Below are positions 32,772 to 42,285 of a stretch of DNA of 64,000 nt, piece after piece. The position numbers were made by a program, and so were the translations under genes. This DNA comes from JAGVSR01 sp031413815 (lineage in GTDB: Bacteria > Pseudomonadota > Alphaproteobacteria > Rhizobiales > Hyphomicrobiaceae), in assembly GCA_031413815.1 (NCBI GenBank), contig JANOFU010000032.1:1-64000 (forward strand), given 5' to 3'. The notes beneath the pieces are model-generated. The model saw nothing but the letters and a program-made list of their open reading frames with translations. It searched no databases and had not been told where the DNA came from. Each line of letters begins with the position of its first letter. Positions within the stretch are counted from its first letter, which is position 1.

Positions 32772-34309
32772 CCTTTGACCCCCGGATATTCGATGATGTA
32801 GCCGAAATCGCCACGATAGCGGTGGTTGGCCGGATCGTCGCCGTGGCCATAGACGCGATTGATATGACCGAAGAACAGTTCCTTCAGTTCGCTCTGGGGC
32901 ATGAAACCGTCAACAGGCTTGGCCAGATCTCCAGGACCTGAATGCGTGGCGATATAGGGCGTCACCAGAATCACAAGTTCCGTTTCGCGCTTGCGGTAAT
33001 CGTTGGACCGGAACAATGCGCCCAGAACCGGAAGATTTTTGAGTGCCGGCACACCTTCTACACTTTGACGGGTTTCGTCAGAGAGAAGACCCGCCATCGC
33101 CAGCGTCGCCCCGCTCGGCATTTCGAGTGTGGTTTCAGCGCGCCGGACCTTGAGGCCGGGCAGCGAGATCGAACCGATGGTCACCGCGCCCTCTGTCGAG
33201 ATTTCGCTGACCTCAGCCGAGATGTTCAGACTGATGCGCCCTTCGGTCAAAACCACCGGCTTGAACGATACGTTGATGCCAAACTGCTTCCATTCGACGG
33301 TAATCGTATTCTCGTTTTGGGCAACGGGAATGGGGAACTCACCGCCCGCCAGGAACTTCGCCGTCTCGCCGGACATGGCCGTCAATGTGGGCTCGGCCAA
33401 CGTTTTCAGGACGCCGGATCTCTCCAAAGCCTGGATCATGGCTGTCACTGTATCGCCGCCCGACGACCAAGACGGCTTGAACGCTGAACCGGCAGACACG
33501 AACGGCGGCACGCCACCGGCGATCGCTCCTGATGCGAGTGGCACGATCGGGCTGGTGATGGGAAAGGCGTTCTGGATGACCTTCGTGAACGAGAAATTGC
33601 CCGCCTGCAAAACCGCGCCTGGAAGATCGACACCGATCCGGCGCAAGCCGTCGCGGTGCATTTCTGCGACCTGGACCTTGAGCAGCACCTGCTCTTTGGT
33701 ATCGGTCGCCAGCATGTTGACGACTTTTTCTTTTGAATTGACGACGCGGCCAGCCAATTCGGCGGCGCGGTTGGCGTCCTGAGGGCTGGCAACCGACCCG
33801 GCGAGAACGATGGTATCGCCCATCATTTCGGCGCGGATCTTGGAGCCGGGCAGCAACCGCTGAAGACTATCGTTGAGCGACGTCAGATCGCGCGCCACGG
33901 TTATTTCGAGGAAAGCGATTTTCCGGCCATCCGGGCCGATCAGGAACGCGTTGGCCTCGCCAACCGTTTTGGCGAGCAAGTACACTTGACGGGATGTTTG
34001 CACTACGGCATCGACGACCTCTGGATTTGAAACAAGGACGTTCTGCAGATCCTCAGGCACTTCAACAAGCATCGACTTGTCGAGGCCGATCGTGATCTTT
34101 CGAGTCACAGGAGACCCGTCACTTGCTGGCAATTTGAGTTCTGACCGGTGCGCCGGATCAAATGCCGCTGCTGCATCTTTGCGTGCAGACTGCGCCCATG
34201 ACAGCTCAGCCCACGACACCTGCGCGGCTAGCAGGCCGGACAGGGTCAAGCCTAAGGTTAGAACACATCTGACGGCACGCGACGCCGCGCGCTGTTTGCT
34301 CGTTACCAT
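32768..34309 (-). CDS. cpaC: Tad pilus secretin CpaC/RcpA
   Basis: About 513 residues from the ATG at 34309; a GTG at 34318 is also possible. A signal peptide (LTLGLTLSGLLAAQVSWA) is followed by the N-terminal pilus/BON domain (KSMLVEVPEDLQNVLVSNPEVVDAVVQ and ITVARDLTSLNDSLQRLLPGS), then the secretin domain (LAGGEFPIPVAQNENTITVEWKQFGI, ISLNISAEVSEIS). It forms the outer-membrane channel of Flp/Tad pili. cpaB, which normally stands directly upstream, and the ATPase genes are not present. Confidence 0.94.
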   Translation of the reverse strand: MVTSKQRAASRAVRCVLTLGLTLSGLLAAQVSWAELSWAQSARKDAAAAFDPAHRSELKLPASDGSPVTRKITIGLDKSMLVEVPEDLQNVLVSNPEVVDAVVQTSRQVYLLAKTVGEANAFLIGPDGRKIAFLEITVARDLTSLNDSLQRLLPGSKIRAEMMGDTIVLAGSVASPQDANRAAELAGRVVNSKEKVVNMLATDTKEQVLLKVQVAEMHRDGLRRIGVDLPGAVLQAGNFSFTKVIQNAFPITSPIVPLASGAIAGGVPPFVSAGSAFKPSWSSGGDTVTAMIQALERSGVLKTLAEPTLTAMSGETAKFLAGGEFPIPVAQNENTITVEWKQFGINVSFKPVVLTEGRISLNISAEVSEISTEGAVTIGSISLPGLKVRRAETTLEMPSGATLAMAGLLSDETRQSVEGVPALKNLPVLGALFRSNDYRKRETELVILVTPYIATHSGPGDLAKPVDGFMPQSELKELFFGHINRVYGHGDDPANHRYRGDFGYIIEYPGVKG

Positions 34310-34731
34310 TGTACACACGACCCCTGCTGTTTCAGCTGAGGTGCCCCACTACGCGCACAAGACAACGCAAACAATTGGTGTCCGGCATGCCACCCCGACA
34401 CTACCGGCAATGCCACGAATACAGGTCTCCGGACGAGCCGAAGACCACTGCTGCAATGTCTAGAACTTCACCAGGCAATACCAGCCGTTCACGTTCGAAC
34501 CTGTTGCAGGGTGGTGCGTGATCAACATGTTGCCCACAGGTTGCCCGCCCAAGCCCGGCACAGCCGGCCACATTCGCGCGATCAACCGCCGGTCACGATA
34601 TTCGTCGGGAATACAGTCATTTGCGTTGCCCGCCTCACGACGATGCAAGGCCTGGAGGTGCCGCTGGGCCGCGCACGTCACGGAACGTGTGCATGGACCC
34701 GGCCGGCTGGTCTGAGGACCTGGCCAGCCGC
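34310..34731. other. Intergenic region between cpaC and the TadG-like gene
   Basis: About 420 bases. I find no gene: open frames here are short, and one on the minus strand (34460-34930) mostly overlaps the TadG-like gene in another frame. It should hold the cpaC promoter. No strong hairpin is evident. Confidence 0.5.
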
Positions 34732-36411
34732 TCAGCTTGCTACGCGCAGCTTGGCGATCTCGCGGCCGATGTTCTGGAACGCTTGGATCAGCGCCACGCC
34801 GTCCGTCGCCCGGAACGACTGATCCGGCGACGTGGCGCATTGGCTGAGCAGGCTCAAACTCGCACCCGAAATACCCGTCCCAAAGGCGACGGTGTAGACC
34901 GTAATGCCTTCCGCTTTGGCATTGGTGCACGCAGCAAGGGTTTTGGTATTGAGCACACTGAGGTATCCGCTATTTGTGTACGTCGTTCCCAAGCGGTCTT
35001 TGGAGCCAAAGCCATTGGCCGCGTAAACAGATTTATTGTGCTGCGTTTTTGACTCGAGGTAGTTGTCGCCGTCGGTCATCACGATCAGCACTTTGCGGTT
35101 TTCATCATCGTCGTATGACTTGCCTTCTTCAAAGGGCGCCGTCGGAGACAACACGCGCCAGCCCCAGGCGGTGCCTTCCGCAATGTTCGTGTTGCCACTG
35201 GCGACGAGATTGGTGATGGCATCATCGACCAGCGACTTGGTGGCAGTCAGTTCCAGGATGGCCGGCGTCGTGCACAGGTGATTAGGACCGCTGCCACCGG
35301 TGAGCGGAGCACCTTGATACTTGCAGGTGCGTGATTGCGCCGTTTCAACCGCGATAGGCACGGGCGCCCAGGTCGTACATGTCTTTTTTTTCTTGTTGTA
35401 GTTGGTGCAGATTTGCTCGGGTGCCGGACAGGTGCCGCCGAAGTCTGAAATGTAGCTGTTGTTGTAACCGGCCTCATTGTTGCCGGTTGTTGAGTACCCG
35501 GCAGCTTCCGCGTTCACATCGTCGGGCTCATCGGGCGCGAACATCGGCACAAACAGCGTTTCGCCGTTGCTGGACGACGGTGGCGTATCGATCACGTCGA
35601 GGCCATTGGGCCGTGTTTCAACACACCCGCCCCAGGACTGACCCAACTGATCAAGAAGCGTAAACCGGGTCACGTTCTCTGAAAAGTTCTGGTAGTGCAA
35701 CGGCGACTCGCCATCATTGTCGATCCAATCGCTGCCGCGATAATTCGCCCCGACGTTGACGGACGCTGCAAACGGAACGACTCCCACTTTGACGTCTTGG
35801 GACCCAGATGCTCCAGTGAAAACGATACCAACAAGGTCGCTGGCGGCGGTCTTGAGGTCGGCGATTTTTGACCCTGCCATGGACCCTGAGTTGTCGAGCA
35901 CCATGGCGACTTCAATGGTGCCGGATCCTTTGACAACCGTAGATGAGGCACCAATCTGCAGCGAATTCCGGCGAACGGAATCTTGCAAGACGCCTTTGAT
36001 GAGGGTGGTGCCGAAATCATTGTGGGATTGAGCCGTCACGCGGCCTGCCTCCTGATCGAGATCGACCGTGATCTGCGCTGTGGACCCCGCTCCCATGTTC
36101 TCCTGAAAGAACCTCGTCGCGACCGTGTTGCCGGCGGCATCCTGTTCGCTATCGTCGCCAACGCCAAGGTAGTTCGAGGCCGCCAAGGCTGCTGCGTCAA
36201 TAGCGTGCTGTTCGCGGGACTTCTCGCTCGTGGCGCGCGTCACGTCGACGACCATCGCCGCCATCAGAAACAGCACGGCAAACATGATCCCGAACAGCAC
36301 GGCGGTGACGCCGCGCTCATCGGACCGGAACTGGGCAAGATCGGAGCGCACCGTGGCCTTGGCCGCAGCCATCCCACGCCTGACCAACGCCCTAACGCCA
36401 TCCCCGCGCAT
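34732..36411 (-). CDS. TadG-like pilus assembly protein with von Willebrand factor A domain
   Basis: The product has about 559 residues from the ATG at 36411, which has GGGAGG upstream; the frame continues to 36681 without similarity. Residues 30-60 form the TadE/TadG-type N-terminus (RSDERGVTAVLFGIMFAVLFLMAAMVVDVTRA), processed or membrane-anchored in Flp systems. A vWA domain follows with the MIDAS motif DNSGSM at Asp173. A cysteine-rich insert lies near residues 310-380 (GTCPAPEQIC, KTCTTW, TCKYQG, LCTTPAI). C-terminal vWA strand IVMTDGDNY is present. It is likely a minor pilus or adhesion subunit. It is divergent from the Aas-like gene. Confidence 0.88.
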   Translation of the reverse strand: MRGDGVRALVRRGMAAAKATVRSDLAQFRSDERGVTAVLFGIMFAVLFLMAAMVVDVTRATSEKSREQHAIDAAALAASNYLGVGDDSEQDAAGNTVATRFFQENMGAGSTAQITVDLDQEAGRVTAQSHNDFGTTLIKGVLQDSVRRNSLQIGASSTVVKGSGTIEVAMVLDNSGSMAGSKIADLKTAASDLVGIVFTGASGSQDVKVGVVPFAASVNVGANYRGSDWIDNDGESPLHYQNFSENVTRFTLLDQLGQSWGGCVETRPNGLDVIDTPPSSSNGETLFVPMFAPDEPDDVNAEAAGYSTTGNNEAGYNNSYISDFGGTCPAPEQICTNYNKKKKTCTTWAPVPIAVETAQSRTCKYQGAPLTGGSGPNHLCTTPAILELTATKSLVDDAITNLVASGNTNIAEGTAWGWRVLSPTAPFEEGKSYDDDENRKVLIVMTDGDNYLESKTQHNKSVYAANGFGSKDRLGTTYTNSGYLSVLNTKTLAACTNAKAEGITVYTVAFGTGISGASLSLLSQCATSPDQSFRATDGVALIQAFQNIGREIAKLRVAS

Positions 36412-36595
36412 TCGTGCCTCCCTTAACGGACCGTTATGAGAAGCTACAAATTTCGTCCTTAAACCGCGTAAAGGATGCCACTGCAATTTTATGTAATTTT
36501 GTCCCAATACGGGCCTGATGGCGGCGCCCACATTGAAGGTTGGGCCGGTTGGGCTACAGTCACGTGCGTGAACCCACCCGATTGACCCGCCCCAC

Positions 36596-38179
36596 ATGAC
36601 ACCAACTTTCAACGCTGCTGCCTGCCAGATGACCCTATTCGAGGCTTTGCTGGACGCCGCGAGCGCATTCGGCTGGGACAAGGAGGCATTGGAGGACGCC
36701 GAGCGGCAGCCGCTGACCTACAAGCGTCTCGTGCTGGCGGCGCTGGTCCTCGGGGCAAAGCTGGCCAAGGAAACCACGCCGCGCCACACCACTGGACTAT
36801 TGCTGCCCAACGTCAACGCGCTTCCCATTTGTCTGTTCGGCCTCAATGCCTGTGGCCGGCCTGCGGGACTTCTGAACTTCACCGCCGGGGCGAAAAACAT
36901 CGTGTCTGCCGTCAAGACGGGGCCGTTGCCCGTCATTGTGACGTCGCGACGGTTTATCGAGACGGCGAAGCTCGACGATGTGGTCGCCGCGATTGCGCAA
37001 ACCGAATGGGCGCCGGGCCGTCTCGCTCGCGTACTCTATCTCGAGGACATCCGGAGAACGATCACCAGCTGGGATAAACTGCTTGGGTTCCTGAGAAGCT
37101 TTCGTGCCCGCGGGTTCCATCGCAGCCGTCAGCCCGGGCCGGCTAAGACAGCGGTGCTGTTGTTTACGTCAGGAACCGAGGGTACACCCAAGGGCGTCGC
37201 GCTCACGAACGCCAATCTCGTCTCCAATGCGCGGCAGATCTTTGCCCACTCGGACGGCATTCTCTCGTCCGCCGATACGGCCATGAACCCGCTGCCGATG
37301 TTTCATTCGTTTGGGCTGACCGCCGGGACGCTGATGCCGCTGCTGCACGGCTTGAAAGTTGTGCTGTACCCAAGCCCGCTGCATTACAAGCAGGTGCCAA
37401 AATTGATATCGGACACCCACGCAACGCTGCTGTTGGCGACGGATACCTTCCTGCAAGGATATGCGCGGGCCGCAGGGGACAACGAACTTGACAGTTTGCG
37501 GTTGGTGGTGGCGGGCGCGGAACGGGTCAAAGATGTCACCCGCAAGCTTTGGCAATCAACCAACGCGATCATTCTCGAAGGCTACGGGGCAACGGAGTGT
37601 TCCCCAGTTCTCGCCTGCAACGTTCCGCCCACCAACACGCACGGTACGGTCGGACGGTTGCTGCCTGGCATCGAGGCGCGGTTGGAACCCGTCGAGGGAA
37701 TTGTTGAAGGCGGCCGGCTATTCGTGCGCGGTCCCAATGTGATGGCAGGTTACGTTCTCCTGCAACAGCCAGGCGTCATTGTCCCACCTGCAGGCGGCTG
37801 GCACGATACCGGCGACATCGTCACCATCGAGAATGGCTTCGTGGCCATCCGGGGCCGTGCAAAGCGCTTCGCTAAGATCGGCGGCGAAATGGTGTCGCTC
37901 GCGGCGGTTGAATCGTTGGCGGCCAGCCTGTGGCCAGACAACACGCACGTCGCCGTCAGCCTGCCAGATCCGCGCAAGGGCGAGAGCCTCGTGCTCGTCA
38001 CCGACAAGCCTGATGCCGACAACGCGGCCATCGCGGTTCATGCCCGCGCACAGGGAATCCCTGAGTTGTGGGTGCCCAAAGCGATCCTGGTTCTCAACCA
38101 GATCCCGATGCTGGGATCAGGCAAAGTGGACTATCCCGCTGCCCAGACCATGGCCGCCCAAATGCGTCCGCTATTGTAG
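36596..38179 (+). CDS. AMP-binding acyl-activating enzyme, like the C-terminal domain of Aas
   Basis: The 527-residue ANL-superfamily protein has A3 LLFTSGTEGTPKGVALTNANL, A5 EGYGATECSPVLACN, A7 WHDTGDIVTIENGF, and the hinge RAKRFAKIGGEMVSLAAVE. The GGEMVSLAAVE stretch is characteristic of the acyl-ACP synthetase half of Aas, which activates free fatty acids for reacylation of lysophospholipids. The PlsC acyltransferase half is absent. The final GSGKVDYPA carries the catalytic Lys. The MFS gene follows 38 bases later, reminiscent of lplT-aas in enterobacteria. Substrate not determined. Confidence 0.88.
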   Translation: MTPTFNAAACQMTLFEALLDAASAFGWDKEALEDAERQPLTYKRLVLAALVLGAKLAKETTPRHTTGLLLPNVNALPICLFGLNACGRPAGLLNFTAGAKNIVSAVKTGPLPVIVTSRRFIETAKLDDVVAAIAQTEWAPGRLARVLYLEDIRRTITSWDKLLGFLRSFRARGFHRSRQPGPAKTAVLLFTSGTEGTPKGVALTNANLVSNARQIFAHSDGILSSADTAMNPLPMFHSFGLTAGTLMPLLHGLKVVLYPSPLHYKQVPKLISDTHATLLLATDTFLQGYARAAGDNELDSLRLVVAGAERVKDVTRKLWQSTNAIILEGYGATECSPVLACNVPPTNTHGTVGRLLPGIEARLEPVEGIVEGGRLFVRGPNVMAGYVLLQQPGVIVPPAGGWHDTGDIVTIENGFVAIRGRAKRFAKIGGEMVSLAAVESLAASLWPDNTHVAVSLPDPRKGESLVLVTDKPDADNAAIAVHARAQGIPELWVPKAILVLNQIPMLGSGKVDYPAAQTMAAQMRPLL

Positions 38180-38217
38180 GTCCGTCGTCGTGAAACTGAG
38201 CCAAAGGCAGCCAGCGC

Positions 38218-39714
38218 ATGCAATCACCTGCTATTCCCACAACACTTTCTCAACACCTTCAGTCGGCGCTACAGCGGGCGCTTCTGGCACCCGTCCGGGC
38301 CTTCCGGCTCGCCTACCTGCCGCTGTTGATGATCTACTTTGCTTATGGCGCGCTTGGCATCACGGCCGTCGCCGACAGCTTTTGGGTCAAGAAGGAGCTG
38401 ACCTTATCGCCGGTGGCTCTGGCCCAGCTCGGCGTTTGGCTGACGCTGCCGTGGGCCATGAAAATGGTGTTCGGCGAGTTGGTTGATACCGTCGCTCTTC
38501 TGGGGTCCCGCCGTCGCGCTTACGTATTCCTGGGTGCAAGTCTCATCGCCGCCGGATTGCTGATCCTGGCCGGAGCGGCCGGGACTTGGCTGACGTTTGC
38601 GCCACCGGAAACGCTCTACATCATCGCTCAACTCATCATCGTTCTAGGTGTCGTTATTCAAGACGTGGTCGCTGATGCCATGAGCACCGAGGTCGTGGCG
38701 CGCGTGAATGCCGACGGCACGCCACGCGAGAAAAGCGAGATCGACCACGATCTCGGCATGGTGCAAATTCTTGGCCGCTTGGCGCTGTCGACCGGCGCGT
38801 TTGTCGTCGCTGGTCTGGCAGGCTGGCTTGCTGGATTTGTGTCCTATGAGACAGTTTTCCTGCTCGGCTTAGCGGTCCCCGTGATCTCGGCCAGTGGCGC
38901 ACTCCTGGTCAAACTTGAAACCAGCGAAAGCCGGCCAACCGACTGGACCATTCTTGGCGGCGGCCTCGCGTTCGGCGCCTGCATCGTCAGCTTGGCGCTT
39001 TTGCAAGTGCCGTTTGGGCAAGAGATCACGCTGGCCATTTCGCTCGCCGTGATCGCTGCCATGCTGGCGCGTGTGACATCTGACATCGATGCGACAACCA
39101 AGAAGCGCATTCTCTACGCCGCGCTGATCATCTTCTTCTTTCGCGCCGTTCCTGGCATTGGCCAAGGCTACACGTGGTTCTCGATGGACGTTCTCGGCTT
39201 CGATGAGCCGTTCTTTGGCACCCTCAATCAGATCGGAACCGGGATCGCCCTCGTCGCGGCTTGGCTGTTGTCGGACTATATCACGCGCATGCCCGTCTCG
39301 CGCGTCCTGCTGATCTTGACGCTTCTGGGTGGACTGTTGTCATTGCCCAACATCGCCCTCGTGTTTCGCTTGGACGAGTGGACGGCAGCGAACCTTGGCT
39401 TCGGCGCACGCTCGATCGCACTGGTCGATGCGGCCGCGCAGTCACCCTTAGCGCAGCTCAGCATGGTCCCGCTGCTGACCTTGATTGCCATTTATGCCCC
39501 GCCCGCCAAGCGCGCCGTCTGGTTCGCCCTGATGGCGTCGTTTCTGAACTTGGCGCTCGTCGGCGGCCAGTTGTTCACGAAGTACTTGAATATGATCTAT
39601 GTCGTGGAACGTGGGAATTATTCCCAGCTGCCGTCGCTGACGATCGTGGCAACAGTTCTGGGGCTCGTTATTCCGCTGACGGCGATTGTCGCTTACGGCA
39701 ATAAAATCCGCTGA
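38218..39714 (+). CDS. MFS transporter (folate-biopterin/BT1-like subgroup)
   Basis: The 498-residue protein has about 12 membrane segments. The opening MIYFAYGALGITAVADSFWVKKELTLSPVALAQLGVW, with LPWAMKMVFGELVD, matches the BT1-like branch of the major facilitator superfamily more than sugar or drug exporters. A VIQDVVADAMSTEVVAR loop and an acidic cytoplasmic loop follow. It is downstream of, and probably cotranscribed with, the Aas-like gene. By analogy with lplT-aas it might move a lipid, but the substrate is unknown. Confidence 0.82.
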   Translation: MQSPAIPTTLSQHLQSALQRALLAPVRAFRLAYLPLLMIYFAYGALGITAVADSFWVKKELTLSPVALAQLGVWLTLPWAMKMVFGELVDTVALLGSRRRAYVFLGASLIAAGLLILAGAAGTWLTFAPPETLYIIAQLIIVLGVVIQDVVADAMSTEVVARVNADGTPREKSEIDHDLGMVQILGRLALSTGAFVVAGLAGWLAGFVSYETVFLLGLAVPVISASGALLVKLETSESRPTDWTILGGGLAFGACIVSLALLQVPFGQEITLAISLAVIAAMLARVTSDIDATTKKRILYAALIIFFFRAVPGIGQGYTWFSMDVLGFDEPFFGTLNQIGTGIALVAAWLLSDYITRMPVSRVLLILTLLGGLLSLPNIALVFRLDEWTAANLGFGARSIALVDAAAQSPLAQLSMVPLLTLIAIYAPPAKRAVWFALMASFLNLALVGGQLFTKYLNMIYVVERGNYSQLPSLTIVATVLGLVIPLTAIVAYGNKIR

Positions 39715-39880
39715 TCTTCGGCGCAGTCGTCGGCTCATTCTGGACAACCGTGACTGAACGGATACGGCCAGCGCGACGATTTACTCTCAGATCGGAGGAC
39801 AGCTTGACCGCAACGCGACTTTTGCGTTTGGGTCTATAGAGGGCGTGGCCGTTCAGTCTGCGTCGTGGGGAGAATCTTGT

Positions 39881-40099
39881 ATGGGTCCGGCGCCGGTTGA
39901 GGGTGTAGCCAATGTGTCCGCAGAAACCAATCCGATGCGCGCGGCAACCATTGGGTGGGCCTTTCGCAGGACGATGCTCTGCGTTGCGATCCTGGCAATT
40001 GCAATTAGCGGCATGGCGTGGCTGACGCACGCGTCGATTGATGCGGCACTTGAACGCGCCGCAGAAGCCGTGCCGGCCATTCCCGTCATTGCCCGCTAA
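39881..40099 (+). CDS. Possible small membrane protein
   Basis: An ATG at 39881 (or a GTG at 39845) opens a frame of about 72 codons. It has an N-terminal acidic stretch, then RRTMLCVAILAIAISGMAWLTH as one membrane span, then an Ala-rich helix. No family is recognised. Support is weak: no strong ribosome binding site, but the span is well formed and frame use fits the neighbours. Confidence 0.35.
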   Translation: MGPAPVEGVANVSAETNPMRAATIGWAFRRTMLCVAILAIAISGMAWLTHASIDAALERAAEAVPAIPVIAR

Positions 40100-40216
40100 G
40101 CACCTGCTGCCACGGTGCCCGGCGGCGCTGGCCTTTCAGCGCTTCAGAAATTCAGCTAGTCTCGCAATTGGCAGCGGATTGCGCACCGCGGGTCCACGCC
40201 TCTGCGCAATGGGACC

Positions 40217-40546
40217 ATGGACATGACACTGGCCGACCTCCTGCCACTTTTGATCGTCGCGGGCCTCGCCGGCTTCGTTGGATACAAACTTGGCCGTTCC
40301 TCGGTGATAACTGAGCAGCAGCCGCAGCACCAGGCGCCCGCTTCGCCGCTACCAGCCCCATCGAGGCCTCCCGTGGCTGAACCCGTCGCGCGTGAGCGCC
40401 GGTCAGCCCCGCCTCCGGCCGCCGCAGGTGGCCCGGCTTCACCCGCCGCTCCGCAGGCGCCGGCCGCAACGGCGCCAAAACGGTCTAGCCCGCCGCCGCC
40501 CGCCGCAGCAGGGATTGCCGATCTCGACGGCTCCAAGCACGAATGA
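40217..40546 (+). CDS. Hypothetical single-span protein with Pro/Ala-rich tail
   Basis: The 109-residue product has one membrane span, LADLLPLLIVAGLAGFVGYKLG, followed by a long low-complexity tail rich in Pro, Ala and Arg, ending IADLDGSKHE. No enzymatic motif. The tail might be an artefact of GC-rich sequence, but the start region is convincing. It precedes the protein transferase gene by about 140 bases. Confidence 0.5.
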   Translation: MDMTLADLLPLLIVAGLAGFVGYKLGRSSVITEQQPQHQAPASPLPAPSRPPVAEPVARERRSAPPPAAAGGPASPAAPQAPAATAPKRSSPPPPAAAGIADLDGSKHE

Positions 40547-40688
40547 CCGAGACCGGCCACTTAGCGACCTATCGTTGCATCGCCCTTTCCATGTTGACCT
40601 TGATTGACCGGCACAGCCTCCCCTATCATCACGGCTGTGTTCGCGCGTCTCAGTCCATGTGCGCGGTGGGGTCAAGAGGACGCGGTGG

Positions 40689-41435
40689 ATGACGGAGCAG
40701 CGGAAAAGCTTCCCGGAGTTCTATGTTACGGCGGCCCAGCCGTGCCCGTACTTGCCTGGTCGCCTTGAGCGCAAACTGTTCACGCATCTGACGCACGAGA
40801 AGCCGCTCTCGCTGATTGATGGACTCCTAAAGGGCGGCTTCCGGCGCAGTCAGAACATTGCCTACATGCCCTACTGCGAAGGCTGTCATGCCTGTGTGTC
40901 GGTCCGCGTCATCGTCAACGAATTCCAGCTGACGCGATCCATGCGCCGCGCCGCCGACAGCAACACAGACCTGCTGGCCCGCCGTGTGCCGCCCAATCCC
41001 TCGTCTGAACAATACGCGTTGTTCCGGCGCTATATCGATGCGCGCCATTCGGAAGGCGGCATGGCCGACATGAGCGCGCTGGATTACGCGCTCATGATCG
41101 AAGACAGCGTCATCAACACGTCGCTGACCGAATACCGCATCAAACCAGAATCCGGCGCATTGGCGTCGGATCCAGCCACCTGGCCGCTGGCGGGCATCGC
41201 GTTGTGCGACCGTCTCTCAGACGGCCTCTCGATGGTCTACTCGTTCTATGAGCCGACCGAAGACGACCGCAGTCTCGGCACCTATATGATCCTGGAAACA
41301 ATCGCGCACGCGCAGCGGCTGGGACTGCCCTACGTCTACCTCGGCTACTGGATCGAGGGCTCGCGCAAGATGAACTACAAGACCCGCTTCGGCCCGCAAG
41401 AGCGCCTGGGACCAAATGGCTGGGTGCGGGCGTAA
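40689..41435 (+). CDS. bpt: Aspartate/glutamate leucyltransferase or arginyltransferase (Bpt/Ate family)
   Basis: The 248-residue enzyme adds a destabilising amino acid to the N-terminus of proteins for the N-end rule pathway. From the ATG at 40689 it reads FPEFYVTAAQPCPYLPGR, with CEGCHACVSVRV, then TEYRI and YVYLGYWIEGSRKMNYKTRFGP, all conserved in this family. In alphaproteobacteria the transferred residue is usually leucine (Bpt), which I infer but cannot read. The partner adaptors ClpS/ClpA are not in the window. Confidence 0.93.
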   Translation: MTEQRKSFPEFYVTAAQPCPYLPGRLERKLFTHLTHEKPLSLIDGLLKGGFRRSQNIAYMPYCEGCHACVSVRVIVNEFQLTRSMRRAADSNTDLLARRVPPNPSSEQYALFRRYIDARHSEGGMADMSALDYALMIEDSVINTSLTEYRIKPESGALASDPATWPLAGIALCDRLSDGLSMVYSFYEPTEDDRSLGTYMILETIAHAQRLGLPYVYLGYWIEGSRKMNYKTRFGPQERLGPNGWVRA

Positions 41436-41548
41436 GTCCGTTTTGCCCACGAGCGACGGCCCTTACGTGTCGACCAACGCGAAGTCATTGCAACCCGGAC
41501 CGCAGTCACAGCGACAACGCCATTGCACTTGTCAGGTCAATGCGCGGC

Positions 41549-42190
41549 CTACTTCGCCAACTCTGCATCGAGTTTGCCGAACATATAAGTCCACTTGGCG
41601 TTTTGCGTATCGACCAGCAAGCTCATGAAGACCCGCAACTGCATCAGCGTATCGCAGTTGGGTGTTTTGGCGGCGGAGCCTTCCTCGCCCATCGTCGAGA
41701 TCTTAGTCAGAAACTCGTTCGACCGTTTATCGAAGACGTCGATCTCGGCGTCTTTCACAAAGGGAGCCGCCTCTTTCAGGAACTGATCCTGGGTCCAGCC
41801 GCGCTTGTCTTTCAGTTGTCGCAGCTTGTCCTGGAACACGGGCTTCTTGAGCGCATTGAGCCCGCGCAGCGCCTCGGCCGATTGATCGACAACTGTTTCA
41901 AAGTCCAACTTCACGCACGCAGCGACGCCCGGTGCTGCGGGGGGGACCACGTCTTGCGAAGCGGGCGCAGGCTCGGTTAGCCCGGGCTCATCGGGCACGG
42001 ACGGACTTGACGGCGGGAGCCGGTCACTCGGGCGATCGGAAGCGGGTGCCTGCGCTTCAGCGGCAGCCGGAGTTGAGGGCGCCGGCGTCTCTTGGGCGAT
42101 GGCGTGAGATAAACTGAAAACGACGGCGGTGAGACCGCACGCGGTAAACATTCCCGCCACGCTGAACCGCCGTCTGCTCAATCCCACCAT
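41549..42190 (-). CDS. Hypothetical periplasmic protein
   Basis: About 213 residues from the ATG at 42190, starting VGLSRRRFSVAGMF, which looks like a signal peptide with a twin-arginine-like start; the frame also opens at 42217. After a Pro/Ala-rich linker to about residue 85 comes a helical domain: CVKLDFETVVDQSAEALRGLNALK, KDKRGWTQDQFLKEAAPFV, and MSLLVDTQNAKWTYMF near the end. I do not recognise it. It is convergent with the bpt gene and follows parC on the same strand. Confidence 0.6.
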   Translation of the reverse strand: MVGLSRRRFSVAGMFTACGLTAVVFSLSHAIAQETPAPSTPAAAEAQAPASDRPSDRLPPSSPSVPDEPGLTEPAPASQDVVPPAAPGVAACVKLDFETVVDQSAEALRGLNALKKPVFQDKLRQLKDKRGWTQDQFLKEAAPFVKDAEIDVFDKRSNEFLTKISTMGEEGSAAKTPNCDTLMQLRVFMSLLVDTQNAKWTYMFGKLDAELAK

Positions 42191-42285
42191 GACAGTCTGG
42201 TAACTGCCACAGTTCACAGTGGCAAGAGTTCACAGACGCCTGCCAACGCTCCAGCCGGTCAGCGTGGCACGAACGCCGCGGTGAC

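Noticed and set aside
34460..34930. A 156-codon minus-strand frame between cpaC and the TadG-like gene
   Set aside because: More than a third overlaps the TadG-like gene in another frame, and the rest has no similarity or ribosome binding site.
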